From NCBI RefSeq assembly GCF_016808335.1, contig NC_053141.1:3113326-3177325 (forward strand): a stretch of DNA of 64,000 nt, written 5' to 3'. A program made the translations under genes and the position numbers. Numbering within the stretch: position 1 is the first letter of the stretch; each line of letters starts with the position of its first letter. This document shows, one piece after another, positions 45,963 through 56,468 of the stretch. The notes under the pieces were generated by a model. That model had not been told where the DNA came from. It was given only the letters and a program-made list of their open reading frames with translations, and searched no databases. This DNA comes from Panicum virgatum (lineage: Eukaryota > Streptophyta > Magnoliopsida > Poales > Poaceae).

Positions 45963-47015
45963 TAGCTGCCCGTAGCGCACTAGTGCTCCATGGATTTCAT
46001 TTTACAAGCTTAGCTAGTTACAACAAGGATGATCAGTTAGTTGTTCAGCCATGTCAGATGAGCAGGGACCTGCACACGCTTCATTCTCGTTGTAAAATCT
46101 TGTTTGTTGGATTAATGTTATGTTATTGATTTTGAGGCTGCACTTGTGTTGTTGTAGAAAATGTGTCCGGTGTTCTCTTCGGTCTAGAGAGCTGGATGAT
46201 GGATGCACATGTGTGCTTAATTACCTCCAGGCTCTCAGGCCCAGGGTATGTTGAGCTGCACGTGCATTATTGTAAAAAACTAAAAATGCTGGAGAAAATG
46301 GAAATGTTCAACTTTGAAAACTTGCCTGACCTGTAGTGCTCACTGCTCAGAGGCTATGTGTATGGCGGCCTCATAGGCACAGCAGCAGCAGCCACATGGA
46401 CAGAGTGAAACCGAGCTTCACGGCGGGTTCGGTTTCGGGGCGAGACCGTCTGCATCAGTCTATTGGCTGGCGTCGCATCCAGAGTCCAGAGGATCAGTCA
46501 GCCGCTGCTCCTTTTTGCCCCTCTGTCACCGCCCCTGACTTGCCTTTGTCTGCCCGGATTCTGGAATCGCGATCGGTTTAGTCTTCGGATTTTCAGACCC
46601 CAAGCGTGGCCATGCGCGTCGTCTTGCTTCCTGGCGTTGAACGGAGTGTAAAATGAGAAGGCCACAATGCCAACTATATGCACGCACATCATCTCCGTTT
46701 CTGCTCAGGAAATAGAAGAGAGGCACGTACTGCTTTCTGGTCGGGTTCGGGTTCGGTTTGTTGCAGAGGAAGAAAAGACGAGACGATCCATCAAAGTATC
46801 AGGCAATCAGTGGAGCCTGCCGCTAGCCTATCATATGTTTTCGCTGCACTTGCGTGTCTGAATCTGTCGAGCTTTTGACCCCTGGAACGCCCTGCCGTGC
46901 CGTGTCTTGGCTCGTGATTTGCCTATCAAGCTCTGTCCTCCGAGACATGCCGAAACAGGTGAACAAGGTATCAATAACAATTGACTTCTCTCTGTTTCAG
47001 AAATACACGGATTGC
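45963..47015 (+). other. A2 3' flank and native sequence up to hAT-2
   Basis: The first 250 bp match the A1 3' flank. The rest matches 24407-25615. At 46206-46210 it shows the unoccupied CACAT target of the solo LTR in copy 1. No gene. Confidence 0.6.
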
Positions 47016-48436
47016 TCGCCCTGTTCATGGGCCGGGTTTTCGGGTTTTCGGTTTCTTTCCGGACCAGCCCAAGAGAAGTCTGTTGGTCCGGGATGGGTTG
47101 GCTTCACATGGGTCGATGGCGGGTTAAACACTATATCAGGTTGGGTTGGTTTGCGGTTTTACGGTTTGACAGGCCGGATTCAATCCTCTCGAAGCATGCC
47201 AGGCTTGTCGGTTGGATGAGCATGTTACTTACGTTCGTTGTTCACACTCAAAGAAAAAAAAGTTACATTCGTTGCTTCTATACTTGATTTGGCAATAAAA
47301 CAAGCTGCAAATAAACATATATAAAATATTTTTCAAGTGGAGAAACTCAGGAATATTGACAATAACAATACCAAGTTCAAGGAAAAACACTGATTTAGTC
47401 AGAGATGCCAGTAATTTAATTTATACAGAATTTAGCCTAGTGTGGAAAGAAAACATGGCTATGTTCATGTCGTATATGTGAGATATCTGCCAGCTCAATT
47501 CACGTTTTCTGATAGCAAAGGGCCCAAACAATGATTTGACATAACCAAAAATAGACAAAACTGAGCTGCCTTTAGACCAGTATAACCAATAATACTCTCA
47601 TACTTGCATCAAATGGCTATGTGTCCAGCTCAATGAAATCTGTATCTGTAGAATAACAAAGAAAAGAAGCTTTGTCAGTATAACAATCAGCATAACAAAG
47701 AAATCTGCAGCTAAATGAAATCTACATAATGCAGCAGGTGTTAAACAACCTTGACTGACCCACCCTGCTAACTGAACCTGACTAAGCTAGCAGACTAACA
47801 GACTGACATGAGTATTGCTCACTGAAGAACCAGACATGGAAGAAAAAGAAATCCATCGACACAAGGATAAAAATCAAAGAATGACAACATACATGCAGGC
47901 TTTGGTATTGCTCACTGAATAAATACTACTATGAATGTGCAGGATATATGAACCATAATATTGGTATTGCGCCCAAGCTGGACAGGGCATCACCAGCAGC
48001 AGTAGGAGGTGTTCCAACAAAATCGGGCAGCTAATGCATTCAAACATGTTGCTTTGCTTTGTTAAAATAGTACTACAATTTTGTGTTAATTCAATAATTA
48101 ATTCACGACTCCAGACTCGAGAGTTTGTTCTGTACACAAGTGTGGATTAGGTTGAGATGCTGCTGCTATCAGCTACTATCATGATACACATAATTAGCAG
48201 CAAAATAAAGTCGCATTAAGATTTAAGGCAGGCATGCAGTGGCCACAGTTGTAGTAGTTGCTACAACAATAAATAAATGTTATAGAAAACTGAATCACCA
48301 CAGTTCAGTTCACTGGTACAAGGGACATACCGATCTGTTGTTGGTTATCTACACAGTCCTTTGAAAGAAATTCTGAATAAAAAGAAAAGAACACTGTTAG
48401 CAATTGTGACACACATAAGGCAGCACTTCTACTCAA

Positions 48437-49234
48437 CTACAAGAAGTAAAGAACTATACCTTCTCTAATCTCCTCATAAGTTTGAATGTCTTCAGCAGCC
48501 TCTCTTGCACTCACTTTATTTTGAGATGTCTGTAACCAACTTTGTGTGCAAATCAAAGCTTCCACCGTGCTAGTTGATAAACTGCAGCGAAGAGGATCTA
48601 TAATACGTCCACCCGTGCTAAAAGCTGACTCCGAAGGAACCGTAGAAGCCGGAACAGCAAGCACATCCTTTGCCAACAGGGAGAGTATAGGATACTTATT
48701 CGAGCTCACTTTCCAATAATCTAAAATGTCAAACTCTTTAGTTCTCTTCTCTCGCTTATCAGCTAGATATCTTGACAACTCTGAATCATTTGGTTCCGTC
48801 TCAACCTCCTCCATGTGTCGCTCAAATTGAGATGCTAGCATATCCCAAGGATTCTCTTCATCCTCCTCATCTACATTGATGTGAACTAGATATTGATTTG
48901 AACCTCTATTTCTAGAAGAAGAGGCATTAACAGATTCAACATAGCAACCAAACAATTCATTAAGAGCTGATTCAATTTTCTCAGCTGTCGGCGACAGGTC
49001 CTGGTCCGAGCACGTGCTCATCACGTCCGTCACCGACAGCCGCTGCTGCAGCAGGCCCCCGGCCGGGGACGACGACTGCTTCGCCGCCGCCGTCGGCCGC
49101 GGCCCGGGCCGGACCTTGCTGCCCCCGCTCCCGGCCGCGCCGCCGCCGCCGCCCATCAGGCACCCGCCGAACAGGAACCGCCACGCCGACAGCTGCTTCT
49201 GCTGCTTCTTCTTCGCCGACGACGACCTCGCCAT
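48437..49234 (-). CDS. Chimeric ORF: RLCK-like N-terminus fused to hAT dimerisation domain
   Basis: 265 codons. Residues 1 to about 85 (SAWRFLFGGCLMGGG, GGLLQQRLSVTDVMST, CSDQDLSP) look like the N-terminal extension that precedes the kinase domain in a grass receptor-like cytoplasmic kinase. From TAEKIESALNELF onward the frame is hAT transposase: the linker, then the Dimer_Tnp_hAT domain (LDYWKVSSNKYPILSLLAKD, VPASTVPSESAFSTGGRIID). The join falls after DQDLSP and keeps the frame. The exon ends at a GTATAG donor after TYEEIREG. A TATA-like and TC-rich region upstream of the ATG, and GC-rich sequence to about 49800, would be the captured kinase-gene promoter and 5' UTR. The kinase assignment is by resemblance and not searched. 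Confidence 0.65.
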   Translation of the reverse strand: MARSSSAKKKQQKQLSAWRFLFGGCLMGGGGGAAGSGGSKVRPGPRPTAAAKQSSSPAGGLLQQRLSVTDVMSTCSDQDLSPTAEKIESALNELFGCYVESVNASSSRNRGSNQYLVHINVDEEDEENPWDMLASQFERHMEEVETEPNDSELSRYLADKREKRTKEFDILDYWKVSSNKYPILSLLAKDVLAVPASTVPSESAFSTGGRIIDPLRCSLSTSTVEALICTQSWLQTSQNKVSAREAAEDIQTYEEIREGIVLYFL

Positions 49235-50022
49235 GACTGATCTATATATCTCTCTCTACCTTAATTATATATATCTACCACCACACCATGCAAATTCGAT
49301 TCGAGCTCGCTTGCCCCGATGGATCGGATCCCACGCCTCCTCCTCAGCTGATGACCAGCGCGCCGCAGCGCTCGGCGATCGATCCGTTGCCGAAGCAAGC
49401 GAGCAAGCTAATAAATCTGCAGGCGCTGGATGGAGGCCGGATCGACGACGACTGGAATGGAGTAGCAGTCGAGAGCTATTAGCTGCTGGCGGGGGGAGTT
49501 GGGAAGAGGCGGAGGAGTATTTGTAGAGGGGGCGAGAGCTAGATACCAACCATGCCGAGTAAAAGGACGACGACGACGGGCGACGAGAAGAGAGACCATT
49601 TCTCCCGCGCCCGTGCTGCGTTCTCAGCCACCGGTAACACGGGATGGCATGGACGGATACGGCCGGATCTCCCCGCGTTGAGGTGCTCGATGATCGATCG
49701 GCTTCCGTTCCGTTCCCCGCCGGGCCCCGGGTGACATGTCGCCGCGCTGACCGTTGACCTGACACCCCAACGCCTGCTTGCAGGCATGGATCTAGTATTC
49801 CCATTTCCTTTTTCTCTTGTACTTTTCTCGTTTCCTTTTTTTTCTTTTCTCAGAGCGCTTTTCTTTTCGGCTGCTGGTTAAGTGGGGTGTTCCTCTCTCT
49901 GTCTCAATTCTACCAGATTTATATTAGTCTCGACGTTTTAACGGAAACTTTGAAAAAGAAAAGGAGAAAGTGCAAGCAACCACGTCAACAAGGCTATTCT
50001 AGTACCACTACTAGGCCATGTT
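49235..50022 (-). other. Presumed captured promoter/5' UTR region and unassigned sequence
   Basis: Lies between the chimeric start codon and the MITE fragment. On the minus strand the proximal 550 bp are GC-rich, then pyrimidine-rich with TATATATC strings close to the start codon. No hAT coding sequence is present, so it is foreign to the element. Confidence 0.45.
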
Positions 50023-50185
50023 TGGATAACATCATAAATTTTTTTTCACAAAAAGACGAATGCATGCATGGAGTACTAAACGAAATTTATTTGCAAAAAT
50101 TTTTTACGGATAGGTGTAACTTTTCGAGACGAATCTAATGAGCCAAGTTCCATCACGATTGGCTACAGTAACAATGCTACAGTAC
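50023..50185. mobile_element. Truncated MITE at the break in the hAT-2 transposase
   Basis: Begins GGCCATGTTTGGATAAC and continues with ACTTTTCGAGACGAATC and AATGAGCCAAGTTCC. This is the inverted terminal half of the MITE at 24732-25061. The other half is missing. It abuts the last transposase residues (GLEEHNHSIEKY). Confidence 0.7.
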
Positions 50186-51939
50186 TTCTCGATAGAGTGA
50201 TTGTGTTCTTCAAGTCCACTCTTCACAACTAAGTTGACTATATGGGCGCAGCACCTCACATGAAGAAATTTGTTCTTTAACACAACTCCATTCCAGTCTT
50301 CGCACACACTCTTCAAGTATTCAATTAGCTTGTCATTGGAGGATGCATTATCAACCGTGACTGTGAATAGGCGATCAATACCCCAGTCCAGCAAACATTC
50401 TTCGACCCGTTTTCCAAGTGTCTCCCCTTTGTGATCTGCAATTGAACAGAAATTGAGGATCCGTTTCTGAAGCTTCCAATGATCATCAATCCAATGGGCT
50501 GTTAGACTCATATAATTTATATTTTGACTTGAGGTCCAAGTGTCTGTTGTTAGACAGATTCTATGGTTCTTCAAAATCTTTTTCAGTTTGGGCTTTTCTT
50601 CAATATATCGTTGCATGCAATCCCTTGCTACTGTGATTCTAGAAGGTGGGTCAAACCTTGGCTGTAGCACTTTGGAATACCTTCTGAATCCTTCACCTTC
50701 AACAGATCTAAAAGGCATCTCATCAATTATTACCATCTCAGCAAGCGCTTTGCGGCAATCTTCAATACTGTAAGACTGTTTTGGTGTCCCTTGGCCCTTC
50801 CTTTGCATGTCCTGACCTTTGAGTGGCTCTTTTGGGCATAAGGATCTTAGATGGTACCATAAGGTGCTAGTTCCATGAGTAGATCTATCACATGCATATA
50901 TTTGTCCACAATATTTGCACACTGCAACAGGATCTTGCCCCCTCAATCCTGTATCAAAATGCTTCCATACTAGTGATTTTTTTGAACCAACTCTTTTAGT
51001 TCTTTTCTGAACTGGGGAGACTCGAGTGGGAGAGCTAGTTAACTGAGTATCCAACTGCAATAATAATAGGAGTAATAAATAAGATATTGTAGTAAATTGA
51101 TTATCCAGCTGCAATACTAATCTAACTGAATGTTTGTGCTACTCTAAATTCAGATTGGTATAAAAAAGCTTACATGTACAGAATTTGATGTGTGAACCGA
51201 TGAAATTGATCTCTTTCGCTTCTGTGCTTCCAATAACCTTTTCTGCATAACAATTAACCTATTCATTCTCTCGTTGCTATCTTCTAGGGGATTTGCAACA
51301 GCAGGTACTTCCAAAGAATGTTCTTCAGCATCCAGTATAACCTAAAATAATTATAATCAGCATTATCCCAAGAACTAGTTAAATCGGTAAGAATAATCTA
51401 GTAGAGGCATTTTTCCAATCTGCCAACCCATTTGTAATGTTTGCATCTATGCAGCCCATAGGGTGAAATATTGCAAGCTTGCAACTCAAATATCAGTCCA
51501 GTAAGATATCCAAAAATCATTAGCATGACACCAACCAAATGAAAAGCAGCACAGGCTGTATTGCAGTACATCAAATCAAAATAGCTTTTGCAATATCGAT
51601 GAACTCGCTGAACAAGTTAACACAAATGGATTGGTGAATGTTCGTCAATGAAGAGGAAAAAAATCTCACAGCAATTTCACAAGTGGGTGTTCATCCAAGC
51701 AAGCCATTAACACAAGACGGATGGAAGGCAAACCTACACAAGACGGATGGAAGGCAAACCTTGTCAGTGGAGAGCGACCCATCGCCGCCGAGCTCGATGG
51801 GGAGATCTAGTGTCGAGTCTGCATCCATATGGAAGCCAGCCATGGAGGCAACAGCATCCCTCAGTTCCCATGCTGCTTCAGCAGCGAGCGCAGCCTCCAC
51901 CTCGAGACCTCGAGCGAGGCCGTCGCGCTCACGCGGCAT
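50186..51939 (-). pseudogene. hAT-2 transposase, N-terminal part (BED finger), interrupted
   Basis: Exon 1 is about 51939-51760 (MPRERDGLARGLEVEAAL, donor after STDK). Exon 2 is about 51345-51174 (NERMNRLIVMQKRLLEAQKR). Exon 3 starts at about 51056. It carries a BED zinc finger (VWKHFDTGLRGQDPVAVCKY, then HGTSTLWYHLRSLCP) and the hAT core up to the TDTWTSSQNINYMSLTAHW, VTVDNASSND and HVRCCAHIVNLVVKSGLEEH motifs, the last holding the C-x2-H signature. Coding stops at the MITE fragment. The catalytic Glu region and dimerisation domain are only in the separate chimeric ORF. Confidence 0.8.
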
Positions 51940-51949
51940 CTTCGTCTCG

Positions 51950-52175
51950 GCTGCCGGGCGTCGCAGCTGTCCGCTGCAGCTGCCCCGCAGATGCCGTCCG
52001 CCGCAGCCGTCGCCGCCGCCGTCCGCCGCAGCCCCTGTCCGCGCCGTCCGACCCAGCCGCTGCAGCAGCCGTCGGCCGCCGTCCGCCGCAGCCCCCTGCC
52101 CGCGGCCGTCCGACGCAGCCGCTGCAGCAGCCGTCGGCCGCCGTCCGCAGCAGCCGTCGGCCGTCGCAACCTTCT
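51950..52175. repeat. GC-rich CCGTCGGCCG/CGCAGCC tandem repeats in hAT-2
   Basis: Repeated modules such as CAGCCGTCGGCCGCCGTCC recur at least four times. Probably part of the hAT-2 5' leader. Open frames here are low-complexity. Confidence 0.7.
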
Positions 52176-52385
52176 TTTTTCCCCTTAGATCTATTTGCTT
52201 GGCTCAGTAGGTTTCCACACGGTTTTCACGGTTTCACACCGCAAACCAAGCAGAGCACGGCTTCCCTCGTGGGTTTACATGGTCCGGTTCCAACCCGCGC
52301 TGGGGACCGAGACGTCGGGACCATCTGGGTCCGGTGCGGGCTGGTACCCGGGTTTTCCGAACCGACGAACAGGGCGACGGATTGC

Positions 52386-52500
52386 CTGTTTGGTCACAAG
52401 AGAGATCAGTGCTACTGCTACATACCTTCATTAGACCAACAATACTGCTTGACGGATTTTCAGAAATATCCAATTGCAGTTTATTAAAACAAGAGCACAT
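52386..52500 (+). other. Native B2 upstream sequence right of hAT-2
   Basis: Matches 25622-25741 almost base for base, with no coding content. Confidence 0.6.
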
Positions 52501-52745
52501 GCTTACGGAGGCTGACGACACCATCCATCACTAGGGATCGTAGCGCAACGACCACGTTCAGGGAAACCGAGCTCGGTTCGGTTTCGGATTCGGATACGGT
52601 TAACCGAGCTCCGGCAGCCCATTCCGTGCTCTGGGCTAATAAATACTATATTCTCACCAGCAAGCTGCTGCCTTCGCCCACAGTCAACACCACATCTTCT
52701 TCCTCCTCCATCCAAGTTTAATTAGAGAGCAAATACATCCTCCCA
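52501..52745 (+). promoter_or_regulatory. Orphan promoter B2
   Basis: Copy of B1: GGCTGACGACACC, a GGTTCGGTTTCGG run, TAATAAATA at 52638-52646, and TTCTTCCTCCTCCATCC. It is again followed by TTTAATTAGAGAGC and no coding frame. Confidence 0.65.
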
Positions 52746-53440
52746 TGAGCTCATGGCGCATGGCATCTTGGCAGTGAAAGTGATGCTGTGGCTGTTGCAT
52801 CGGCTCAGTCGTCATTTTTTTTTTTAAGTTTGCACCCGCCTTTGCCTCTCACTTAGAAAGGTCATCTAGCATGAGCAACGGTTAGGGAATCCAATAAACG
52901 CCTGTAAACGGTTTTGGTCTTCGGATTTTCATACTCATCACTGTCGTTATTTGCATCCTAATTCCTCTGGAAGTGATGTGATCAAATTTAAAGTTTTTTT
53001 TTCAACTTAATGTTGAAATTAGACCACAGCACGCTTAAATTATACTTTATTTTTTTCTCTCTTAATTATGTTTCCTCCCCCATAACAAGTTCATATGAGG
53101 ATGAAAAAGAAGACTTCGGGTTCGGTTTCTGCGTGATGAAGAGAAGAGACAGCTAAGCACTAATCTTTCCTGCGGCCACTAGTGCTTTGATTATGATTTG
53201 TTGTCGCAGAACTCATGTGCCCCTTTTGACCTTCGTAGGTTCTATTAGGACGACAGGAGCAAAACCGCATGACATTTCTCGGGTTCGGTTCAGTTTAAGC
53301 AAAGACACATGGTCATGTCATTATCATTGATTCAGACATTCAGTTGCTTTCACTATCATATCCCTCTCCATCGGCCCTACTTCTCTAAACGCCAGATGCC
53401 ACCGTTCGGTTTCGGTTTGTTGTTCGGGTTTGGCGAGCGA
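52746..53440 (+). other. Native sequence between B2 and gene C
   Basis: Matches 25991-26494 and 44457-44686 of copy 1. The uninterrupted junction at 53200-53215 is the Sirevirus empty site. No gene. Confidence 0.6.
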
Positions 53441-53448
53441 TATATATA
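53441..53448 (+). promoter_or_regulatory. TATA box of gene C
   Basis: TATATATA in GAGCGATATATATACC, 131 bp upstream of the start codon and preceded by TTCGGTTTCGGTTTG. Confidence 0.65.
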
Positions 53449-53578
53449 CCAGCCAAGAGCACCAACTTCCATGAAAGACAAGGCAGCAAGCTCCCTGCTT
53501 CTTGCACCCCTATTCCCAAGCTCGTACCAAATTGAAGCACCTCTCTGATACACCCACAAGATCTAGCATCTTCTACAA

Positions 53579-53938
53579 ATGGAGTTCCTGGCTGCGCTCA
53601 TGAAGATCATCGACTTGATCTGCCAGGCCCTCCGCAACGTGGAGATGCTGCCCGCGGCCCTGGTCACGAGCGGCGTCGTTGATGGCGCTGCTGCTCTCGC
53701 ACTCGCCATTTTCGAGCCTCCCAGAGGTATTTTTCAGCACCACGGCAAGGCACCCTTCTACTTGTACTACAGTATTCTCGTCACCACAGTGATCTTTGGG
53801 CTTGTGGAGGCTTCCGTCGGCTTCTGGGTGTCCCGTGACCTGAACGGCCGCGGTGCCGTTGGGAAGACAGTCATGTTCATTTCGATCTTGCCGATCGTTT
53901 TTGTGGCTGGGCTCGGAGGCTTTGTCATCCTCAAATAG
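53579..53938 (+). CDS. Small three-transmembrane protein C, diverged paralogue
   Basis: 119 residues from the ATG at 53579 (context ACAAATGGAG). Same architecture as A1 and A2: amphipathic N-terminus, hydrophobic segments at about 27-45 (AALVTSGVVDGAAALALAIF), 55-85 and 92-117, and conserved FGLVEASVGFWVS and SILPIVFVAGLGG. Invariant positions shared by all three include HHG, a YYY/YY pair before span 2, EAS-GFWVS-D and GR-AVG. Roughly half of the residues differ from A2, yet the frame is intact, indicating purifying constraint on an unknown function. I do not recognise a named family. Confidence 0.8.
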   Translation: MEFLAALMKIIDLICQALRNVEMLPAALVTSGVVDGAAALALAIFEPPRGIFQHHGKAPFYLYYSILVTTVIFGLVEASVGFWVSRDLNGRGAVGKTVMFISILPIVFVAGLGGFVILK

Positions 53939-55365
53939 CAGTCAGTTGCAGCCATAGCTGTATGGACAGTCTTATGAATTCAGTTTTGGTTACTAATTTC
54001 TTATGCGTTTGTGAGTGTAAAATTCAGCTGTGCTGTGCGAGCACGAGGTTGTCTTGTCTTGTATTTGGGTTCATATATATGTGCCTTGTCTTGTATGTTG
54101 CATCTGAATCATGGCTCCATTGCAACGACTTCTTCCTTTGATTATTGATATATACTAATAAGGAAACATTTGCGAGGCAAGTTTCAAAAGGCAAGATCTG
54201 CTGCCTCTTTGATCATGGAACATTGCGTACCTTTGTTTTTATCATTTTGCAGTGATTTTGGTCCTCATATAAATCACAAACCAAACTCATTGCCGTCACT
54301 GTTCATGGTTACTAATTTTAACCGAGTCCATACTGTCACGAAAATAGCAGTATGGGGTCAACAATAGGTCAAGCTCAGAGCTATGCGCACTGAATTGGAA
54401 AAGTGATTGAGGTGATCGGGTCCGGGTTCGGTTTGGATCTCAGCACAGGGAAGATATCAAAACGTCCTAATTACTTGTGCCTGTTTGTTAATCGTACTAT
54501 ATCTATATGCTTACTTCATTTAATATAGTTATATAGTGACGCGTGACTATGCCTTTGTGACTTTGTCTTTTGGGGCTTCGACTATGATAGGGACATCTTT
54601 GTGACCATTTTTTTAGTGACGTTGTACGGGTTCGGTTCGGTTTTGATTTTAGGTTGGCCTGTCATTATCATCGTTGTTCCTTCACTTGTTGCTTGATGCA
54701 TGCACTCATCCCGTCATCTGGGCCTGTTAACTTGGCCTGCCAAGAGGAGCTTTGTGGGACTCGCTTTCCTGATTTTGAGGAGCCAGGGGAGCTGTGGGGT
54801 AAGGACTGGGAACGGTAGTTATTTATATATCTATTATATTAGTACAGTAGAGAGAAAAAAAAGGCAACCACCATATTCGTCTAGAGGGCCAAAAAATTTC
54901 CACGTTAATCCAAAAAAAGAAAGGATTTGGACCGTGGATTTTAGTATCTCAATCTCTGTGTCCAGTATGACTAACAATAGACTACGATAAACAGTCCATG
55001 CCTAATACGACTAGCAATAGACTAGGTTAAAGAGTTTATACTATCCAATACAACTAATAAATGTACCATGTTAATCGAAAAAGGAGTCCTTATATAATAA
55101 ATATACTATCTTAGTAATAGATAGAGTCCATCTCAGATATGGTTAATAAATATTTATCTATATATACATATTATCTATACTATAAAGATAAAAAATAATT
55201 GAAAACTTTTCTCACTCATATTGGGTCCACCATACCCCTCACGCTGGACCTGCCTATCAGACCTCAAAGATCTAAAACTAGGTGAAGACCCATAAAAACT
55301 TCTAGTTAGAAATTGTTTCTGCCAAAAGTATAGGTTTTTTCTCACCGCATCATTGGCCTTACCCG
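53939..55365. other. Intergenic, AT-rich
   Basis: C 3' flank, then two further CGGGTTCGGTTTGG-type motifs (54418 and 54626). AT-rich sequence with repeated ATAGACTA/ACTAATAAAT strings follows at 54960-55200. No gene recognised. Confidence 0.5.
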
Positions 55366-55730
55366 CACTGGCGGAGCTATGTATCGGTCATCCTGGGCGA
55401 TGGGCCTCCCTTGCTTCATGCAAATTTCTAGAGACATCAACCACTAGCCCACCTAAAATTTTAGTTGAGTAGTTTGGCTCTAGCACATCTGAGCATTTCA
55501 ATCTCAACTCTCGATGCACTCCTTGTCAGTCTCAACTCTCGATGCACTCCTTGGTTTTAATTTCTTCGTCACCAAGACTGTCTCCCGAAGTGCTCATAGC
55601 TACTAGTATGCTACATCTCTCAATATAGCTCAACAATTGCTAACAACCATAAGGTTTGTTGCTTGTTCGCCTCTTCTGCGAAATGCCCCCCCCCCCCCAC
55701 CCCCCGATTTGGATGCTAGCTCCGCCACTG
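55366..55730. mobile_element. 365-bp non-autonomous hAT element with hAT-1-like ends
   Basis: Ends are CACTGGCGGAGCTATG (left) and, on the complement, CAGTGGCGGAGCTAGC (right). Perfect 8-bp TSDs CTTACCCG are at 55358-55365 and 55731-55738. The first 11 bases match the hAT-1 ends, so hAT-1 transposase could have moved it. It contains a C-run at about 55686-55704 and no coding sequence. Confidence 0.9.
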
Positions 55731-56415
55731 CTTACCCGCCCACCGAATCCTGTCTATCCGAGTTCAAGAGAAAAAATCCCATGCGGCGGAGCTCTCGACG
55801 CCGACGTCGACGGGGGAGCAGCATGCGGGCGCCGAGCGCGGCTTCGGTCGTTGGCCTCGCTCGCGGCGGGAGTCCACGAAGTCGATGTTTGAGGAGAGCA
55901 AGCTGCGACCGCCGGGCGCCGAGTCGGCGGCCTCGCCAGCGGCGGGAGGCCAGGATCACGCGGTGGAGTCCACGACGCTGCGTCGGAGGGAGGGGAGCAG
56001 GCTGTGGGCGCCGGTCGAGTGCCCGCGGGCACCGCGGAACCCCCGGGTGGGCGCCGCCGTCGCTGCCGCCCTCCGCCAAGCGAGTTCCCGTCGCCCGTGG
56101 TGCTGTCGTCGTGGGGTGCTCGTGGACGAGGGGCCGGCTGACCTATTGGAGCAATGGAATGGAGCTCGTGCGGCTGTCAGAATAGCTTTTCCCGCTTGGA
56201 TTCGTTTCATTGCTCTGCTCAGGCGGGGTGTTTCCAATTAATTCGGGTGATTTGTGCGTGCTACCTGTAGCTTCATGTTAGAAACCGAGCGAATTTGTTA
56301 TCTATGTTGAGAGGAGTTGTGCTGGAGCACCTGCAGGTCAAAGCAGTGTATAGTCTTTCCAAAGGTTGGATGGCAAACATCACAGCATTCTGACCCATTT
56401 GTTTCCATTGTAACC

Positions 56416-56417
<2 letters not shown>

Positions 56418-56465
<48 letters not shown>
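56418..56465. repeat. (AT)n microsatellite
   Basis: About 24 perfect AT dinucleotides. Confidence 0.98.

Positions 56466-56468
<3 letters not shown>

Larger units (their letters stand above)
47016..52377 (-). mobile_element. hAT-2, 5.4-kb Ac-like hAT element with captured gene fragment
   Basis: The left end is TCGCCCTGTTCATGGG and the right end (complement) is TCGCCCTGTTCGTCGG. Perfect 8-bp TSDs CGGATTGC are at 47008-47015 and 52378-52385. The unoccupied site is in copy 1 at about 25615. It contains a minus-strand BED-finger hAT transposase gene broken into an N-terminal part (51939-50186) and a C-terminal part joined to foreign 5' sequence (49234-48437). A MITE fragment lies between them. 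About 47250-48430 is AT-rich and non-coding. Confidence 0.95.
44687..53410 (+). repeat. Tandem segmental duplication, copy 2 (A2-B2, continuing into C)
   Basis: Starts TTTTCAAAGGGACATACTGG, matching 7541. Native sequence is 44687-47015 plus 52386-53410. The start shows a second short copy of the same 23-bp string within 40 bp (44687 and 44729), a possible trace of the recombination junction. Confidence 0.85.

Noticed and set aside
55174..55260. TCTATACTATAAAGATAAA resembles the 5' end of a plant Helitron
   Set aside because: No CTRR end with a preceding hairpin or insertion between A and T could be identified, and nothing Rep/helicase-like is present.
55637..56185. 182-codon open frame in a GC-rich block
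   Set aside because: Arg/Ala/Gly-rich with antisense frames of equal length and no start context, splice signal or domain. A captured exon cannot be excluded but is not supported.
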